Program-made: the position numbers and the translations under genes
Origin: Alcanivoracaceae bacterium
Lineage (GTDB): Bacteria; Pseudomonadota; Gammaproteobacteria; Pseudomonadales; Alcanivoracaceae
Direction of reading: 5' to 3'
DNA length: 64,000 nt
Assembly (NCBI GenBank): GCA_029210325.1
Contig: JARGPU010000001.1
Location: forward strand, 1,250,126 to 1,314,125
Notes under the pieces: generated by a model
What the model was told of the DNA's origin: nothing
Database searches by the model: none
Seen by the model: only the letters and a program-made list of their open reading frames with translations
Shown here: positions 54,612-63,495 of the stretch, piece after piece
Numbering within the stretch: position 1 is the stretch's first letter
Layout: each line of letters opens with the position of its first letter

Positions 54612-55501
54612 TATCGGAATCCACAGACGCAGCTCCGGCCAGTGCTACCACGGCCCGTCTGCTGGTGACCTGTCCGGATCAGCCCGGCATCATCAGTGCA
54701 GTCAGTACTTTTCTTTATCATCATGGCGCCAACATCACAGATCTGGATCAGCACTCCAGCGATCTCAATGGCGGTCGGTTTTTCCTGCGACTGGAGTTCC
54801 AGACCCCCGGTTTGGATTGCTCACTGGATGCTCTGGAGGCAAATTTCCGCAACCGGGTTGCTGACAAATATCGCATGGATTGGCGGCTGTCCTATGCCAG
54901 CGACAAGAAGCGTATGGCAATTTTGGTATCCAAACATGACCACGCATTGATGGAGCTACTGTGGCGCACCATGCGCGGCAACCTGCCAGCAACCATTCCA
55001 ATGGTGATTAGCAACCATGAGGACCTACGCGGTGAAGTGGAGCGCTTCGGCATTCCATACCACCATGTGCCGGTGAGTAAGGACACCAAGGTGGATGCTT
55101 ATGCTGCCATGGCGAACATGCTGGACGGTAAGGTCGATCTGATTGTGCTGGCCCGTTATATGCAGGTGCTGTCGTCGGAATTCGTCGGTCGTTTTCCCCA
55201 GCAGATCATCAATATCCATCACTCGTTTTTGCCGGCTTTCGTTGGCGCCAATCCTTATCTGCAGGCTTGGCAGCGTGGCGTCAAGCTGATCGGCGCCACC
55301 AGCCATTACGTTACCGATGAGCTGGATCAGGGGCCGATTATCGAGCAGAACGTGCAGCGGGTTTCACATCGCCACTCGGCGGAAGAACTCAAGGCGCTGG
55401 GTCAGGACGTTGAGCGCAGCGTGTTGCTGCGCGCCGTGCAGTGGCATCTGGAAGATCGGGTAATTGTCGACGGCAACAAGACCGTGGTGTTTGTTAAGTA
55501 A
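54608..55501 (+). CDS. purU: Formyltetrahydrofolate deformylase
   Basis: A 297-residue enzyme releasing formate from 10-formyl-THF. The N-terminal ACT domain (about 15-90: LLVTCPDQPGIISAVSTFL) regulates it. The hydrolase core has MAILVSKHDHALMELL, the catalytic motif NIHHSFLPAF (Asn, His) and the TDELDQGPII segment with Asp. It overlaps the AraC regulator, an unusual pairing suggesting inducible one-carbon flux rather than simple housekeeping. Confidence 0.95.
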   Translation: MISESTDAAPASATTARLLVTCPDQPGIISAVSTFLYHHGANITDLDQHSSDLNGGRFFLRLEFQTPGLDCSLDALEANFRNRVADKYRMDWRLSYASDKKRMAILVSKHDHALMELLWRTMRGNLPATIPMVISNHEDLRGEVERFGIPYHHVPVSKDTKVDAYAAMANMLDGKVDLIVLARYMQVLSSEFVGRFPQQIINIHHSFLPAFVGANPYLQAWQRGVKLIGATSHYVTDELDQGPIIEQNVQRVSHRHSAEELKALGQDVERSVLLRAVQWHLEDRVIVDGNKTVVFVK

Positions 55502-55525
55502 GCCTGAGCGATCAAGCCGGATTGT

Positions 55526-56182
55526 CTAGAAGCTGAAGCGGAAGCCAAGACTAAGGTTGTTAAGCATTTCGCCATCAGCCTGATAGACGTTGAATTCGGC
55601 CACGCCTTTGACGGATTCCACCAGCGGGAACTCCACGCCGGCACCTAGATAGGGGCCGATGCCTGAAATGGTTTCTTCCTGAGGTGTTTGCTCATTGGTG
55701 CTGATGGGGTCACCGTTAATATCAACATCGGTACGGGTCTCTTCGCGGCGACTCTTCAAGCTGTAAACGAAGGCTCCACCTCGCACGTAAAAGAATCGGT
55801 TGTCGTACAGCCGCAAGCCACCTTCAATGCCGCTAAGACGCAACTGATTGGTCACATCAACGATGATCTGGTCAACATTGGGCGGATCTATTCCCGGGAT
55901 CGGATCAATGCTTGATGTGATGGTTTTACGGGTCTGTCCAAACTGATTCAGAGCCCCTTCAGCGCGCAGCATCCAGCCGCCAACCTTGACATCTTTTAGG
56001 TCGAGACCGAGGCGCAAGCGAAACCCGCCGGCATCGTCGCCGCCGAGCTTATTGTAGTCAGTCTGGGTGCCCAGCAACTCTACATAGAACGCCACATTCG
56101 GCGGTGCAAGCTCTTCCCGGTACTCAATGGCTTGAGCAAGCGGTGTCAGGGTGAGCAGAGCGATACCGATAGTTTTCTTCAT
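55526..56182 (-). CDS. Outer-membrane beta-barrel protein
   Basis: A 218-residue exported protein. The signal peptide is about residues 1-18 (MKKTIGIALLTLTPLAQA). Alternating amphipathic strands with aromatic ends and a final LSLGFRFSF, terminating in phenylalanine, are the barrel signature recognised by the BAM machinery. It could be an eight-stranded OmpA- or OmpW-like barrel. Its cargo or role is unknown. It converges on purU with no visible terminator. Confidence 0.85.
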   Translation of the reverse strand: MKKTIGIALLTLTPLAQAIEYREELAPPNVAFYVELLGTQTDYNKLGGDDAGGFRLRLGLDLKDVKVGGWMLRAEGALNQFGQTRKTITSSIDPIPGIDPPNVDQIIVDVTNQLRLSGIEGGLRLYDNRFFYVRGGAFVYSLKSRREETRTDVDINGDPISTNEQTPQEETISGIGPYLGAGVEFPLVESVKGVAEFNVYQADGEMLNNLSLGFRFSF

Positions 56183-56276
56183 GATGTCCACAGTAATGCC
56201 GGAATACCCGCCGATTGTACTGAAAACCGGTCTGCCGGCGTGTATGAGAAGCGTTACCGGGCTACTCTGGTATGTA

Positions 56277-56567
56277 TCAACGGGACAGCGGTTCCAGCAT
56301 GGTGACGCGTTCCGGTTCAGCCATAAACGGGCTGATGGCATCCAGAGCATTTTGGCGTTCGCGAGACACTGCCCAGCGCTGCCAGGCATGACGGCTTGAC
56401 CAGGCCGATAGCACCAGGTGGTGGTTGGGACGGTCCAATTCGCGCAGGGACTCTCCTGAGACGAAGCCGGGCGCCTGAACGATGGCCTGCATCATGGTGG
56501 TAATCGCACTGCTGTAAGGTTGTTCCAGACCTTCTATGATTTGTCGCTCAATCAATACCCGAATCAC
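56277..56567 (-). CDS. Antibiotic-biosynthesis-monooxygenase (ABM) fold protein
   Basis: A 96-residue dimeric alpha/beta-barrel type protein (IRVLIERQI strand, then AIVQAPGFVSGESLRELD and HHLVLSAWSSRHAW). ABM proteins are small oxygenases or heme-interacting proteins without obvious cofactor motifs. The start is uncertain: GTG 56567 has GGAAG seven bases upstream and lies at the beginning of the first strand; ATG 56600 or 56609 would add an unstructured tail. Confidence 0.8.
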   Translation of the reverse strand: MIRVLIERQIIEGLEQPYSSAITTMMQAIVQAPGFVSGESLRELDRPNHHLVLSAWSSRHAWQRWAVSRERQNALDAISPFMAEPERVTMLEPLSR

Positions 56568-56648
56568 GTTCCTGCTTCCCGATGTTGAGGTAAATGACAT
56601 GATACCCATGCTTGACCCGCAGTGTAGAGCGAGCGCCGTATAGCGCAA

Positions 56649-57881
56649 GTGACAGAATCCATGCCGCAAAGAAAACTCCTGGTCATGCTGGCAGCGCTGT
56701 ACTTCGCTCAGGGGCTGCCATTTGGACTGATAACCCGTGCCTTGCCGGCCATCGCTCGGGATGCAGGGCTGCCTCTACAGTACATTGGGCTGCTGTCTTT
56801 GGCTGCCTTGCCCTGGGCGCTGAAGTTTGTCTGGGCACCGTGGGTGGATCGTCTTGGCCGGGGGCATAGCAACCACCGCAAGCGCTGGATTATCACCTGT
56901 CAGCTGGCTGCGGTCGCGGTATTGGCAGCCATGTCGCTGCTGCCAATGAGGGAGCTGACCGTCCCCCTTTTTGCTGTGCTACTGATACTACTGTTCTTTT
57001 TGAACCTGTCATTTGCCACCCACGATATTGCTACCGATGGCTTGGCGGTGCGCCTGCTGCCAGCGCCTCTGCGTGGTATTGGCAATAGCGTTCAGACTGG
57101 CGGCTACAAGGTTGGCTTGCTCACTGGCGGTGCGGTGTTGCTCGGGCTGGTAGGCCAAATTGGATGGATGCCAACGGTTTGGCTGGCGATTGCCGCGTTG
57201 TTGCTGTTGCTGATTCCATTGAGCCGTTATCCGGAGCCGGAGGAGCCCGTCGCAGCGCCGATATCGTATAGCTGGCGTTGGTGGACAGCAGAGCTCTGGC
57301 GTTTCTGGGGGCGTTCAGGAATGGGTTGGTGGTTGGTGTTGTTGTTGATCTATAAGGTCGGCGACAGCTTCGGCACCCGCATGATCAAGCCGTTTCTGGT
57401 TGATCAGAACTGGACTTTGTCGCAGTTGGCAGTGCTGGACCTGACAGCCTCTTTGGCCGGTCTGGCAGCGGTGGCGATGGCAGGGTTGCTGCTGATGAAG
57501 CTATCAAGGCTGGCGGCGCTGGTTAGTTTTGCAGTGCTTCAGGCCGGGGCCTTTTTCGGCTGGGCCTGGTTGGCGCAAAATCCGCACAGCTCGCTGGTCT
57601 GGACCATGGCAATTGCTGAACAATGCGCCGATGGTTTGGCGACAGTGGCACTATTCACCGTCATGATGGACAACTGCCGAGCTGGTCACGAAGGTTCGGA
57701 CTACACAGTGCAGGCGTCAGTGATGCTGATGGCGGCGGGGTTATTTACTCTGTTTAGCGGCTTTAGTGCGGCTTATTTCGGCTATTCTCTGCATTTTACT
57801 CTGGCCGCAGCACTGGCGCTGGCCGCTATAATACCGGCGCTTTTCTGGAGTCGCGCAGGGCAGGTGAAAGATGACAGGTAG
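56649..57881 (+). CDS. AmpG/PAT-like MFS transporter
   Basis: A 410-residue permease with about 12 transmembrane helices. YFAQGLPFGLITRALP at the N terminus and FATHDIATDGLAVRLLP (third helix loop) are the pattern of the AmpG and acetyl-CoA transporter branch of MFS. E. coli AmpG imports anhydromuropeptides; at 410 residues this protein lacks the two extra helices of AmpG. Its gene overlaps tusA by 11 bases. The start is GTG 56649 or ATG 56661. Confidence 0.85.
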   Translation: MTESMPQRKLLVMLAALYFAQGLPFGLITRALPAIARDAGLPLQYIGLLSLAALPWALKFVWAPWVDRLGRGHSNHRKRWIITCQLAAVAVLAAMSLLPMRELTVPLFAVLLILLFFLNLSFATHDIATDGLAVRLLPAPLRGIGNSVQTGGYKVGLLTGGAVLLGLVGQIGWMPTVWLAIAALLLLLIPLSRYPEPEEPVAAPISYSWRWWTAELWRFWGRSGMGWWLVLLLIYKVGDSFGTRMIKPFLVDQNWTLSQLAVLDLTASLAGLAAVAMAGLLLMKLSRLAALVSFAVLQAGAFFGWAWLAQNPHSSLVWTMAIAEQCADGLATVALFTVMMDNCRAGHEGSDYTVQASVMLMAAGLFTLFSGFSAAYFGYSLHFTLAAALALAAIIPALFWSRAGQVKDDR

Positions 57882-58113
57882 TGATGCGGCAAATCAGCTG
57901 GATGCTCGTGGTCTGGTTTGTCCAGAGCCGGTAATGCTGCTGCATAGCCGGGTACGGGCCATGGCTCCCGGGGATGAGCTGGAGATGCTGGCTACAGATC
58001 CGTCCACCGAGCGTGATGTCCCCAAGTTCTGCCAGTTTCTGGGCCATAAACTGGTTAGCCATGAGCGTGACGGCGACCTGTTTCGTTATTTGATTCGCAA
58101 GAAGGGAGCCTAA
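57871..58113 (+). CDS. tusA: TusA-family sulfur carrier
   Basis: An 80-residue sulfurtransferase. C17 in GLVCPEPVM is the persulfide-carrying cysteine, and DPSTERDVPKFCQFLGH is the typical second half. TusA relays sulfur from IscS to tRNA 2-thiouridine and other acceptors. It sits between an AmpG-like permease and a cation antiporter with overlapping or near-touching ends, so it is in an operon. Confidence 0.93.
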   Translation: MTGSDAANQLDARGLVCPEPVMLLHSRVRAMAPGDELEMLATDPSTERDVPKFCQFLGHKLVSHERDGDLFRYLIRKKGA

Positions 58114-58117
58114 GCTG

Positions 58118-59197
58118 ATGCTGCTGAATATAGGTCTGATCCTTGGCGGGTTCGTGGTGTTGGTGTTCGGCGCGGACTGGCTGGTAAAGGGGGCCTCCCG
58201 ATTGGCGCTGTCGCTGGGCATGACTCCTCTCATAGTAGGTTTGACGGTGGTGGCTTTTGGCACCAGCGCACCGGAGCTCGCGGTCAGTGTTGCCTCGGCC
58301 TGGTCCGGTCAGGCTGACCTGGCGGTGGGTAACGTGATTGGTTCGAATATTGCCAATATTCTGTTGATTCTTGGTTTGTCTGCCGTTGTTGCCCCTCTGG
58401 TGGTTCATCAACAGTTAGTGCGCCTTGATGTGCCGATCATGCTGGGCGCCTCGGTACTGTTTTACACGCTCGCTCTGGATGGTCGTATAAGTATGGTCGA
58501 CGGGGCCTTGTTGGCCGGCAGCATTGTGCTCTACGTGACTTTCTTAATCCGCCAGAGCCGCCGCGAGAAAAACAAAGCGGTACTGGCCGAATATGAGGGA
58601 GCGATGGAGTCCGGCGGTAGTATGCCCATGGACATTGTATGGATGGTGGCAGGACTGGTGGGGCTGGTGGCTGGCGCCCAGATGCTGGTGGAGGGCGCTG
58701 TTTCGCTGGCCCGCGCCTTTGGTGTCAGTGAGTTGATGATCGGTCTGACGGTGCTAGCCATTGGCACTTCCTTGCCTGAGCTGGCCACCTCGGTGGTGGC
58801 GGCGCTGCGCGGTGAGCGCGATATCGCGGTGGGCAACGTGGTGGGCTCAAATATTTTCAATCTGCTTTCCGTGCTTGGTTTTACCGGGCTGGTTTCACTC
58901 GGTCAGCTACCGGTGGCGCCGGCTGCGCTGACACTGGATATTCCGGTGATGCTCGGCGTGGCATTGCTATGTATGCCGATCTTTAGAGCAGGCTTCACTG
59001 TGACCCGGGCCAATGGAGCATTTTTCCTGCTTTGCTATGGCGCCTATATTGGCTGGTTGGTAGTCAGCAACAGCGGCACGCCACCCTCATGGATGTCGGT
59101 GTCGCTGCTCAGCGGACTGATTCCAACGGCGATTCTGTTCACCATGGTGTCTTTTGTCCGCTACGTCAGTGCCGAGAAAGCCACGCCAGATCATTGA
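58118..59197 (+). CDS. Calcium/sodium antiporter (YrbG-like)
   Basis: A 359-residue membrane protein with ten helices. The inverted alpha repeats are intact: GTSAPELAVS with GNVIGSNIAN, and GTSLPELATS with GNVVGSNIFN. These hold the Glu and Asn/Ser cation ligands. It exchanges Na+ for Ca2+ at the inner membrane. A hydrophilic loop lies at about 148-168. It starts four bases after tusA, and its 3' end overlaps the convergent gene by seven bases. Confidence 0.94.
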   Translation: MLLNIGLILGGFVVLVFGADWLVKGASRLALSLGMTPLIVGLTVVAFGTSAPELAVSVASAWSGQADLAVGNVIGSNIANILLILGLSAVVAPLVVHQQLVRLDVPIMLGASVLFYTLALDGRISMVDGALLAGSIVLYVTFLIRQSRREKNKAVLAEYEGAMESGGSMPMDIVWMVAGLVGLVAGAQMLVEGAVSLARAFGVSELMIGLTVLAIGTSLPELATSVVAALRGERDIAVGNVVGSNIFNLLSVLGFTGLVSLGQLPVAPAALTLDIPVMLGVALLCMPIFRAGFTVTRANGAFFLLCYGAYIGWLVVSNSGTPPSWMSVSLLSGLIPTAILFTMVSFVRYVSAEKATPDH

Positions 59198-59898
59198 TCA
59201 CGCTGGCGTGCCAGCACGGATATAGCGGCTAGAGTTTCCGGGTCCCTTTCCTTGATCCGGTTGGCCACCTGATGCTGGAAAAAATAGCGGAAGCTGACAT
59301 GCTGCTGAGCCGCATGCAGGCAGGGATCTCCGGGTAGTACCGGCGTGTTAGTCACTTCGCCAGGTTCTATCACCATGGCTTGCAGCTGGCCATCGCCGTA
59401 CAGACGCCAGCTGATAACCTCTTGCAAATTAATGCTCTGAAAACCGTCCGCGGAAAACACCGCGTGGGTGCCAATGCTGTCTGGGATTTCCTGCACCACT
59501 TCTTGCTTCGCATTGGCAGAGCCAAAAAATTTCACTGCTGATCTGAGCTCATCCGCTTTATGTTGTGGAACCTCGGTGAAAAGGTAGTGACTGTGCGGCA
59601 AACGATAGCCCTGCCAGCGACCATTCAAAGGGTCCGCCAGATCAGCACAGGACGATACCGCATTCAGCCATGGCACCATGGCAACTACCTGATCATTATC
59701 CAGTAGTGCCCAGCACAGAATTCGGACGGAGAACAGTGTGTCCGGATGCCGGTCATTGGCGTAAAGCAGCTCTAGTCCATCGTTCTCTGGCGAGATCCGT
59801 ACGATACGGGGTTGTGCTGGTTTAAGGCGCGGAGTTAGCGGCACCACATTGTGATGCGAGGCGGTGCCAGGCGGTGCTGAGTGTGGCCGGAAACCCAT
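59191..59898 (-). CDS. Hypothetical protein, 235 residues
   Basis: Not recognised. It has no signal peptide or membrane segment. Notable segments are ILCWALLDNDQVVAMVPWLN and HSHYLFTEVPQHKADELRSA. The gene has a clear GGAGG in front of its ATG and an upstream perfect palindrome, so it is real and regulated. Its 3' end overlaps the antiporter gene tail-to-tail by seven bases. Confidence 0.75.
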   Translation of the reverse strand: MGFRPHSAPPGTASHHNVVPLTPRLKPAQPRIVRISPENDGLELLYANDRHPDTLFSVRILCWALLDNDQVVAMVPWLNAVSSCADLADPLNGRWQGYRLPHSHYLFTEVPQHKADELRSAVKFFGSANAKQEVVQEIPDSIGTHAVFSADGFQSINLQEVISWRLYGDGQLQAMVIEPGEVTNTPVLPGDPCLHAAQQHVSFRYFFQHQVANRIKERDPETLAAISVLARQRDQ

Positions 59899-59922
59899 TG
59901 GAACCTCCGGTAATAGCAGCTG

Positions 59923-59935
59923 GTGACACTGTCAC
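59923..59935. promoter_or_regulatory. Perfect 13-bp palindrome upstream of the 59898 gene
   Basis: GTGACA-C-TGTCAC, centred 31 bases before the start codon. Candidate operator. Confidence 0.45.
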
Positions 59936-60006
59936 ACTAGTCCGCAGTCATCGGGCGGGCAAGTCTGTATCGAACATTTCGCGGATCGGCGGCTGATTGT
60001 TTTGCC

Positions 60007-61380
60007 TCAGTGTTCGTCAACACTGGTGGAGAATGTCTTCAGGCGATAGCTCAAACGCAGGCTGAGCATCAGGGCTGCAGTGGTGAGACCAGCAAGCAGA
60101 CCGATCCAGAAGCCTTCAGGCCCCATGGCGGGCATTAGCAGGTCCGTCAGGGCCAGCGCATAACCCACTGGCAGACCAATTCCCCAGTAAGCTAGCAGAG
60201 TAATGAACATGGGCACTGTGGTGTCCTCAAAGCCGCGCAGGGCGCCGCTGACGGTCACTTGCCATGCATCTGAAAGCTGGTACAGGGCAGCGAACAGCAG
60301 CAGACTGGAAGCGATGGCCCTTACCTCGCTGTCGCTGCTGTACAACCAGGGGACCTGATGGCGTAGCAGAAACAGCAGGCTTCCAGCTACCACGCCGATC
60401 ACCACGGTTATTAACATGGCACTTTTAACCGCGAGCTGTACCGCAGCAATATTGCCCTGACCGCGCCCGTGGCCAACACGCACAGTAGTGGCAATGGCGA
60501 GACTGAGCGGAATCATGAAAAGCAGCCCGGTGAAATTGAGGGCCACCTGATGACCAGCTACTACGGTTGGGCCGAGGCTGCTGATTAGCAGAGCAATCAT
60601 GGCAAAGATACTGACCTCAAAAAAAATCGATAGGCCGACCGGAAGGCCCAGCAGAAAAATATACCAGGCTGTTCGTGCTTCAATATGAGTCTGCTTCAGG
60701 TGAAAACGGGCGGCTGCATATACCGGGTGGCGCTGGATATAGCCGCTCATCATCAGGGCCATACACCAGAATACCAGCGAGGTGGCCCAGCCACAGCCAA
60801 CACCGCCGAGCGCGGGCATGCCAAGTTTGCCGTAAATCAAAATATAGTTACTGGGGATATTGATCAGCAGGCCTATAACGCTGATCCACAACACCGGGCG
60901 GGTGTGAGACATGGCCTCGGTGTAACTGCGCAAGGTCAGAAAGATGGCGGCGCCGGGCATGCCCCAGCTGAGTGCGGTGAGGTAGCCCGTTACTTTAGGT
61001 TGTAGCGCGGCATCAACTTCCATCCACACAAGTACGGGTGCCATGCTACGCAACGCCACGGCTGCTAGCAGGCCGAGACCCAGTGCTAGCCACAAGCCTT
61101 GCTGGGCAATCGGATTAATGCGGTGGTAGGCTTGCGCGCCCAGTGTGCGGGACAATATGGGGGTGGCGCTCATCAGCACCCCGGTCATAAACAGATAGAT
61201 TGGTACCCAGATGCTGGCGCCAACAGCGACCGCGGCGAGATCCACTGGGCTGACTCTTCCGGCCATCACTGTGTCGACAAACCCGTTCGCGGTTTGCGCC
61301 AGTTGCCCGCCGAGAATTGGCAGTGCCAGCAGCAGCTGGCTGCGGGCTTCCTGACGCAGCGGGGATGGGCGGTTTTTCAC
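60007..61380 (-). CDS. norM: MATE-family multidrug efflux protein (NorM-like)
   Basis: A 457-residue, 12-helix exporter using Na+ or H+. GFVDTVMAGRVSPVDLAAVAVGASIW near the N terminus and the duplicated second half (VAGHQVALNFTGLLFMIPLSL) are MATE hallmarks. The start is GTG 61380, the first residue of KNRPSPLRQEA, with AGGA about ten bases upstream. Only 16 bases separate this start from the divergent epmC start at 61397. Confidence 0.92.
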   Translation of the reverse strand: MKNRPSPLRQEARSQLLLALPILGGQLAQTANGFVDTVMAGRVSPVDLAAVAVGASIWVPIYLFMTGVLMSATPILSRTLGAQAYHRINPIAQQGLWLALGLGLLAAVALRSMAPVLVWMEVDAALQPKVTGYLTALSWGMPGAAIFLTLRSYTEAMSHTRPVLWISVIGLLINIPSNYILIYGKLGMPALGGVGCGWATSLVFWCMALMMSGYIQRHPVYAAARFHLKQTHIEARTAWYIFLLGLPVGLSIFFEVSIFAMIALLISSLGPTVVAGHQVALNFTGLLFMIPLSLAIATTVRVGHGRGQGNIAAVQLAVKSAMLITVVIGVVAGSLLFLLRHQVPWLYSSDSEVRAIASSLLLFAALYQLSDAWQVTVSGALRGFEDTTVPMFITLLAYWGIGLPVGYALALTDLLMPAMGPEGFWIGLLAGLTTAALMLSLRLSYRLKTFSTSVDEH

Positions 61381-61396
61381 GTTAAGAGGTTCCTGG

Positions 61397-61975
61397 ATGA
61401 GGCGCGCTACCTTACCGCAAAGCGACTCTGAAATGCAGCGCACACTAATCAGTGTGGAGCTGGAAAAGTTGTTCGCTGATTGTTTTCTGGTGACTGAAAA
61501 CACCCGGCTGGTTGGCCAGGCGGAAGAGCCCTTGTACCTGCCTGCCTGTGATGGCCAGCCGGCGCAGATTTTTTATACCCGGGATTATTTTCGCTCCGCC
61601 CTGCATGAGATCGCCCACTGGTGTGTGGCCGGCCCGGCCCGCCGGCAGTTGGCGGATTTCGGCTATTGGTACGCGGCAGATGGACGCAATGCGCAGCAGC
61701 AGGCGGCCTTTTTACAAGTGGAGCTGCAACCGCAGGCTTTGGAGTTGCTGTTCTGTGCCGCGGCAGGACATCGTTTCCAAGTGTCTCAGGATAACCTTAA
61801 CGGAGAGGCGGTGGATCCGGCTCCGTTCGAGCAGGCAGTATGGGAACGTGCGCACTTATTGGTGGAAACAGGCTTGCAGGGCAGGGCTCAGTATTGGTGC
61901 GATACGTTGGCGCAGCATTATCGCGGGTCGGTTTTGCGGCCAGACCATCTGGTCCAGGTATTTGCACGCTGGTAA
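61397..61975 (+). CDS. epmC: Elongation factor P hydroxylase
   Basis: A 192-residue enzyme that hydroxylates the beta-lysyl-modified lysine of EF-P. HEIAHW (H70, E71, H74) and FGYWYAADGR with QQAAFLQVELQPQALE match E. coli EpmC (YfcM, 182 residues). The start at 61397 has AAGAGG seven bases upstream. ATG 61433 would give the more usual 180-residue length but lacks a Shine-Dalgarno. EpmA and EpmB are not in the window. Confidence 0.94.
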   Translation: MRRATLPQSDSEMQRTLISVELEKLFADCFLVTENTRLVGQAEEPLYLPACDGQPAQIFYTRDYFRSALHEIAHWCVAGPARRQLADFGYWYAADGRNAQQQAAFLQVELQPQALELLFCAAAGHRFQVSQDNLNGEAVDPAPFEQAVWERAHLLVETGLQGRAQYWCDTLAQHYRGSVLRPDHLVQVFARW

Positions 61976-62000
61976 GTGCTTATCGTGCATGGAGTAGAAA

Positions 62001-62033
62001 TATAAATGCCGGGCAAGCCCGGCATTTATATTT
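62001..62033. terminator. Bidirectional terminator between epmC and the AgmX operon
   Basis: A 14-bp perfect stem TATAAATGCCGGGC / GCCCGGCATTTATA, separated by AA as written, with a T-rich tail on one side and A-rich on the other. Confidence 0.88.
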
Positions 62034-62050
62034 GCATTGCAATGTACTGA

Positions 62051-62989
62051 TCAGGACGGGAACAGGTTCAGTGCATAGTCGCCAGTCCAGACTTCCACTG
62101 GCAGGGCGCCAAAGTCCATCGATTTGACGATAAGCAGAATACGCCGCTCCAGCTCATCATCACCCACTTCCGATGACTTGATTACTACATTGCTGACTTC
62201 ACCGGATGGGGCAATCGTCATGGTCAGCACCACGGTGCCGCGCAATGCAGGGTTCTGCCGCAGAGCACGCTGGTACGCGCTATTGATGCGGCCCTGGCTG
62301 CGGTTAAAGGTCTGACGGATCTGTTCTTCCGTACGGACACTTTTACCCTCTGCATTCTTGCGTACGGTGGTAGCCGCTTCGCTAGCAATCTTGCTCTCAA
62401 CCTGTGCCACCTCTGCGCCTTCCAGAGTGCCGCCACCGCCGCCACCGCTGGATACGTTGGCTACGGCAATACCGCCCGAGCCGCTGCCGGCACGACTGGT
62501 AATCAGGTTGCGTTCCACCTTGGCCGACTCAGCACCACCGGTGCGCAGTGGTTGGCGGTTGACGACTGGTGCCAGATCCTGCAGACCAGCAAGCGAATCT
62601 TCGAACACTTTCAGCTCTTTCTTCGCTACTTCACGAGCTTTTTCTACTCGTTCAGGGGTCGGCTCCTCCTTCGGCTTCTCCGGTTCTGGCTCCGGTTCCG
62701 GCTCCGGTTCTGGCTCTGGTTCTATTTCTGGCTCCGGTGGCGGTGGCGGCGGTGGTTCTTCTTTTTTCTTCTCCATCACCAGCTTGGCCAGCCGCTCCGG
62801 AATCTGTTCCGCTTCGCTGCGGTCTTTCTTCGGAATGGTGGTGCTCTCGATCAGGATAATGAAAAACAGACACAGCAGCGCCAGCACGGCCAGAATGACC
62901 CACTGACGACGGCGATCCCCGGGGAGGTTGTCCCAGGGAAGCAGGCCGTCGACGAATATCATTAGAGGCGTCTTGTTATTCTCGCTCAT
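62051..62989 (-). CDS. AgmX/PglI C-terminal domain protein (TonB-like)
   Basis: A 312-residue inner-membrane protein. One transmembrane helix lies at about 30-48. A coiled charged stretch is followed by a long Pro/Glu region (about 78-112) able to cross the periplasm. The C-terminal 85 residues (RSQGRINSAYQRALRQNPAL, then GTVVLTMTIAPSGEV) are the AgmX/PglI fold related to TonB. It follows two ExbD genes with ATGA overlap, so the three should form a proton-driven machine with an ExbB/MotA-like partner beyond the edge. Confidence 0.88.
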   Translation of the reverse strand: MSENNKTPLMIFVDGLLPWDNLPGDRRRQWVILAVLALLCLFFIILIESTTIPKKDRSEAEQIPERLAKLVMEKKKEEPPPPPPPEPEIEPEPEPEPEPEPEPEKPKEEPTPERVEKAREVAKKELKVFEDSLAGLQDLAPVVNRQPLRTGGAESAKVERNLITSRAGSGSGGIAVANVSSGGGGGGTLEGAEVAQVESKIASEAATTVRKNAEGKSVRTEEQIRQTFNRSQGRINSAYQRALRQNPALRGTVVLTMTIAPSGEVSNVVIKSSEVGDDELERRILLIVKSMDFGALPVEVWTGDYALNLFPS

Positions 62990-63495
62990 TCGACACCCTC
63001 CTCGGCCTTTTGCAGCACGGCAAAGGATATCTTGGAGTAGTCAGTCTGGTTGGCACTGACCATCACATTTCGAATGGTGGAGTAGGGCACCTTGCGGTCC
63101 GCCAGAATCATGACCTCACGCTCGGGTATGCCATCCTCGTTCAGTACTGGAAGACTGCGATCCGCACGCCATTGCAGCTCTGCTATCAGGGCCGGTATAA
63201 CCGTGGCGCCATCTTCATTCTCGGCGGCTGTCGGGTCGACGGCCACGTCTTGAACCAGAATGTTGCGAGCACTGATCTGGATCTTCAGAACCTCGCCGGG
63301 CACCGTATTGGCGCTGGACTCAGGCAGGATAATGTCCTTGTTATCTGGCGGTTGCTGGGAGTTCGATGAGTTGACCAGCAGGAAGAACACCAGAATGGTG
63401 AAGATATCCATCAGTGAAGTCAGGTTCAGCACTGCTACGCCTTTATGGCGTGCATGCCGTCGGGCCATACGCTTACCGCGGGATGATTTTTTCAT
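62986..63495 (-). CDS. ExbD/TolR-family protein
   Basis: A 169-residue membrane protein with one helix (about 22-41) containing the proton-carrying D30 in LTSLMDIFTILVFFLL. The periplasmic domain follows. It is the second ExbD-like gene of the operon, overlapping the gene before (ATGA at 63492) and the one after. Confidence 0.92.
   Translation of the reverse strand: MKKSSRGKRMARRHARHKGVAVLNLTSLMDIFTILVFFLLVNSSNSQQPPDNKDIILPESSANTVPGEVLKIQISARNILVQDVAVDPTAAENEDGATVIPALIAELQWRADRSLPVLNEDGIPEREVMILADRKVPYSTIRNVMVSANQTDYSKISFAVLQKAEEGVE

Noticed and set aside
56183-56389. N-terminal extension of the outer-membrane protein
   Set aside because: It would destroy the signal peptide, which begins at 56182, and overlaps the ABM gene.
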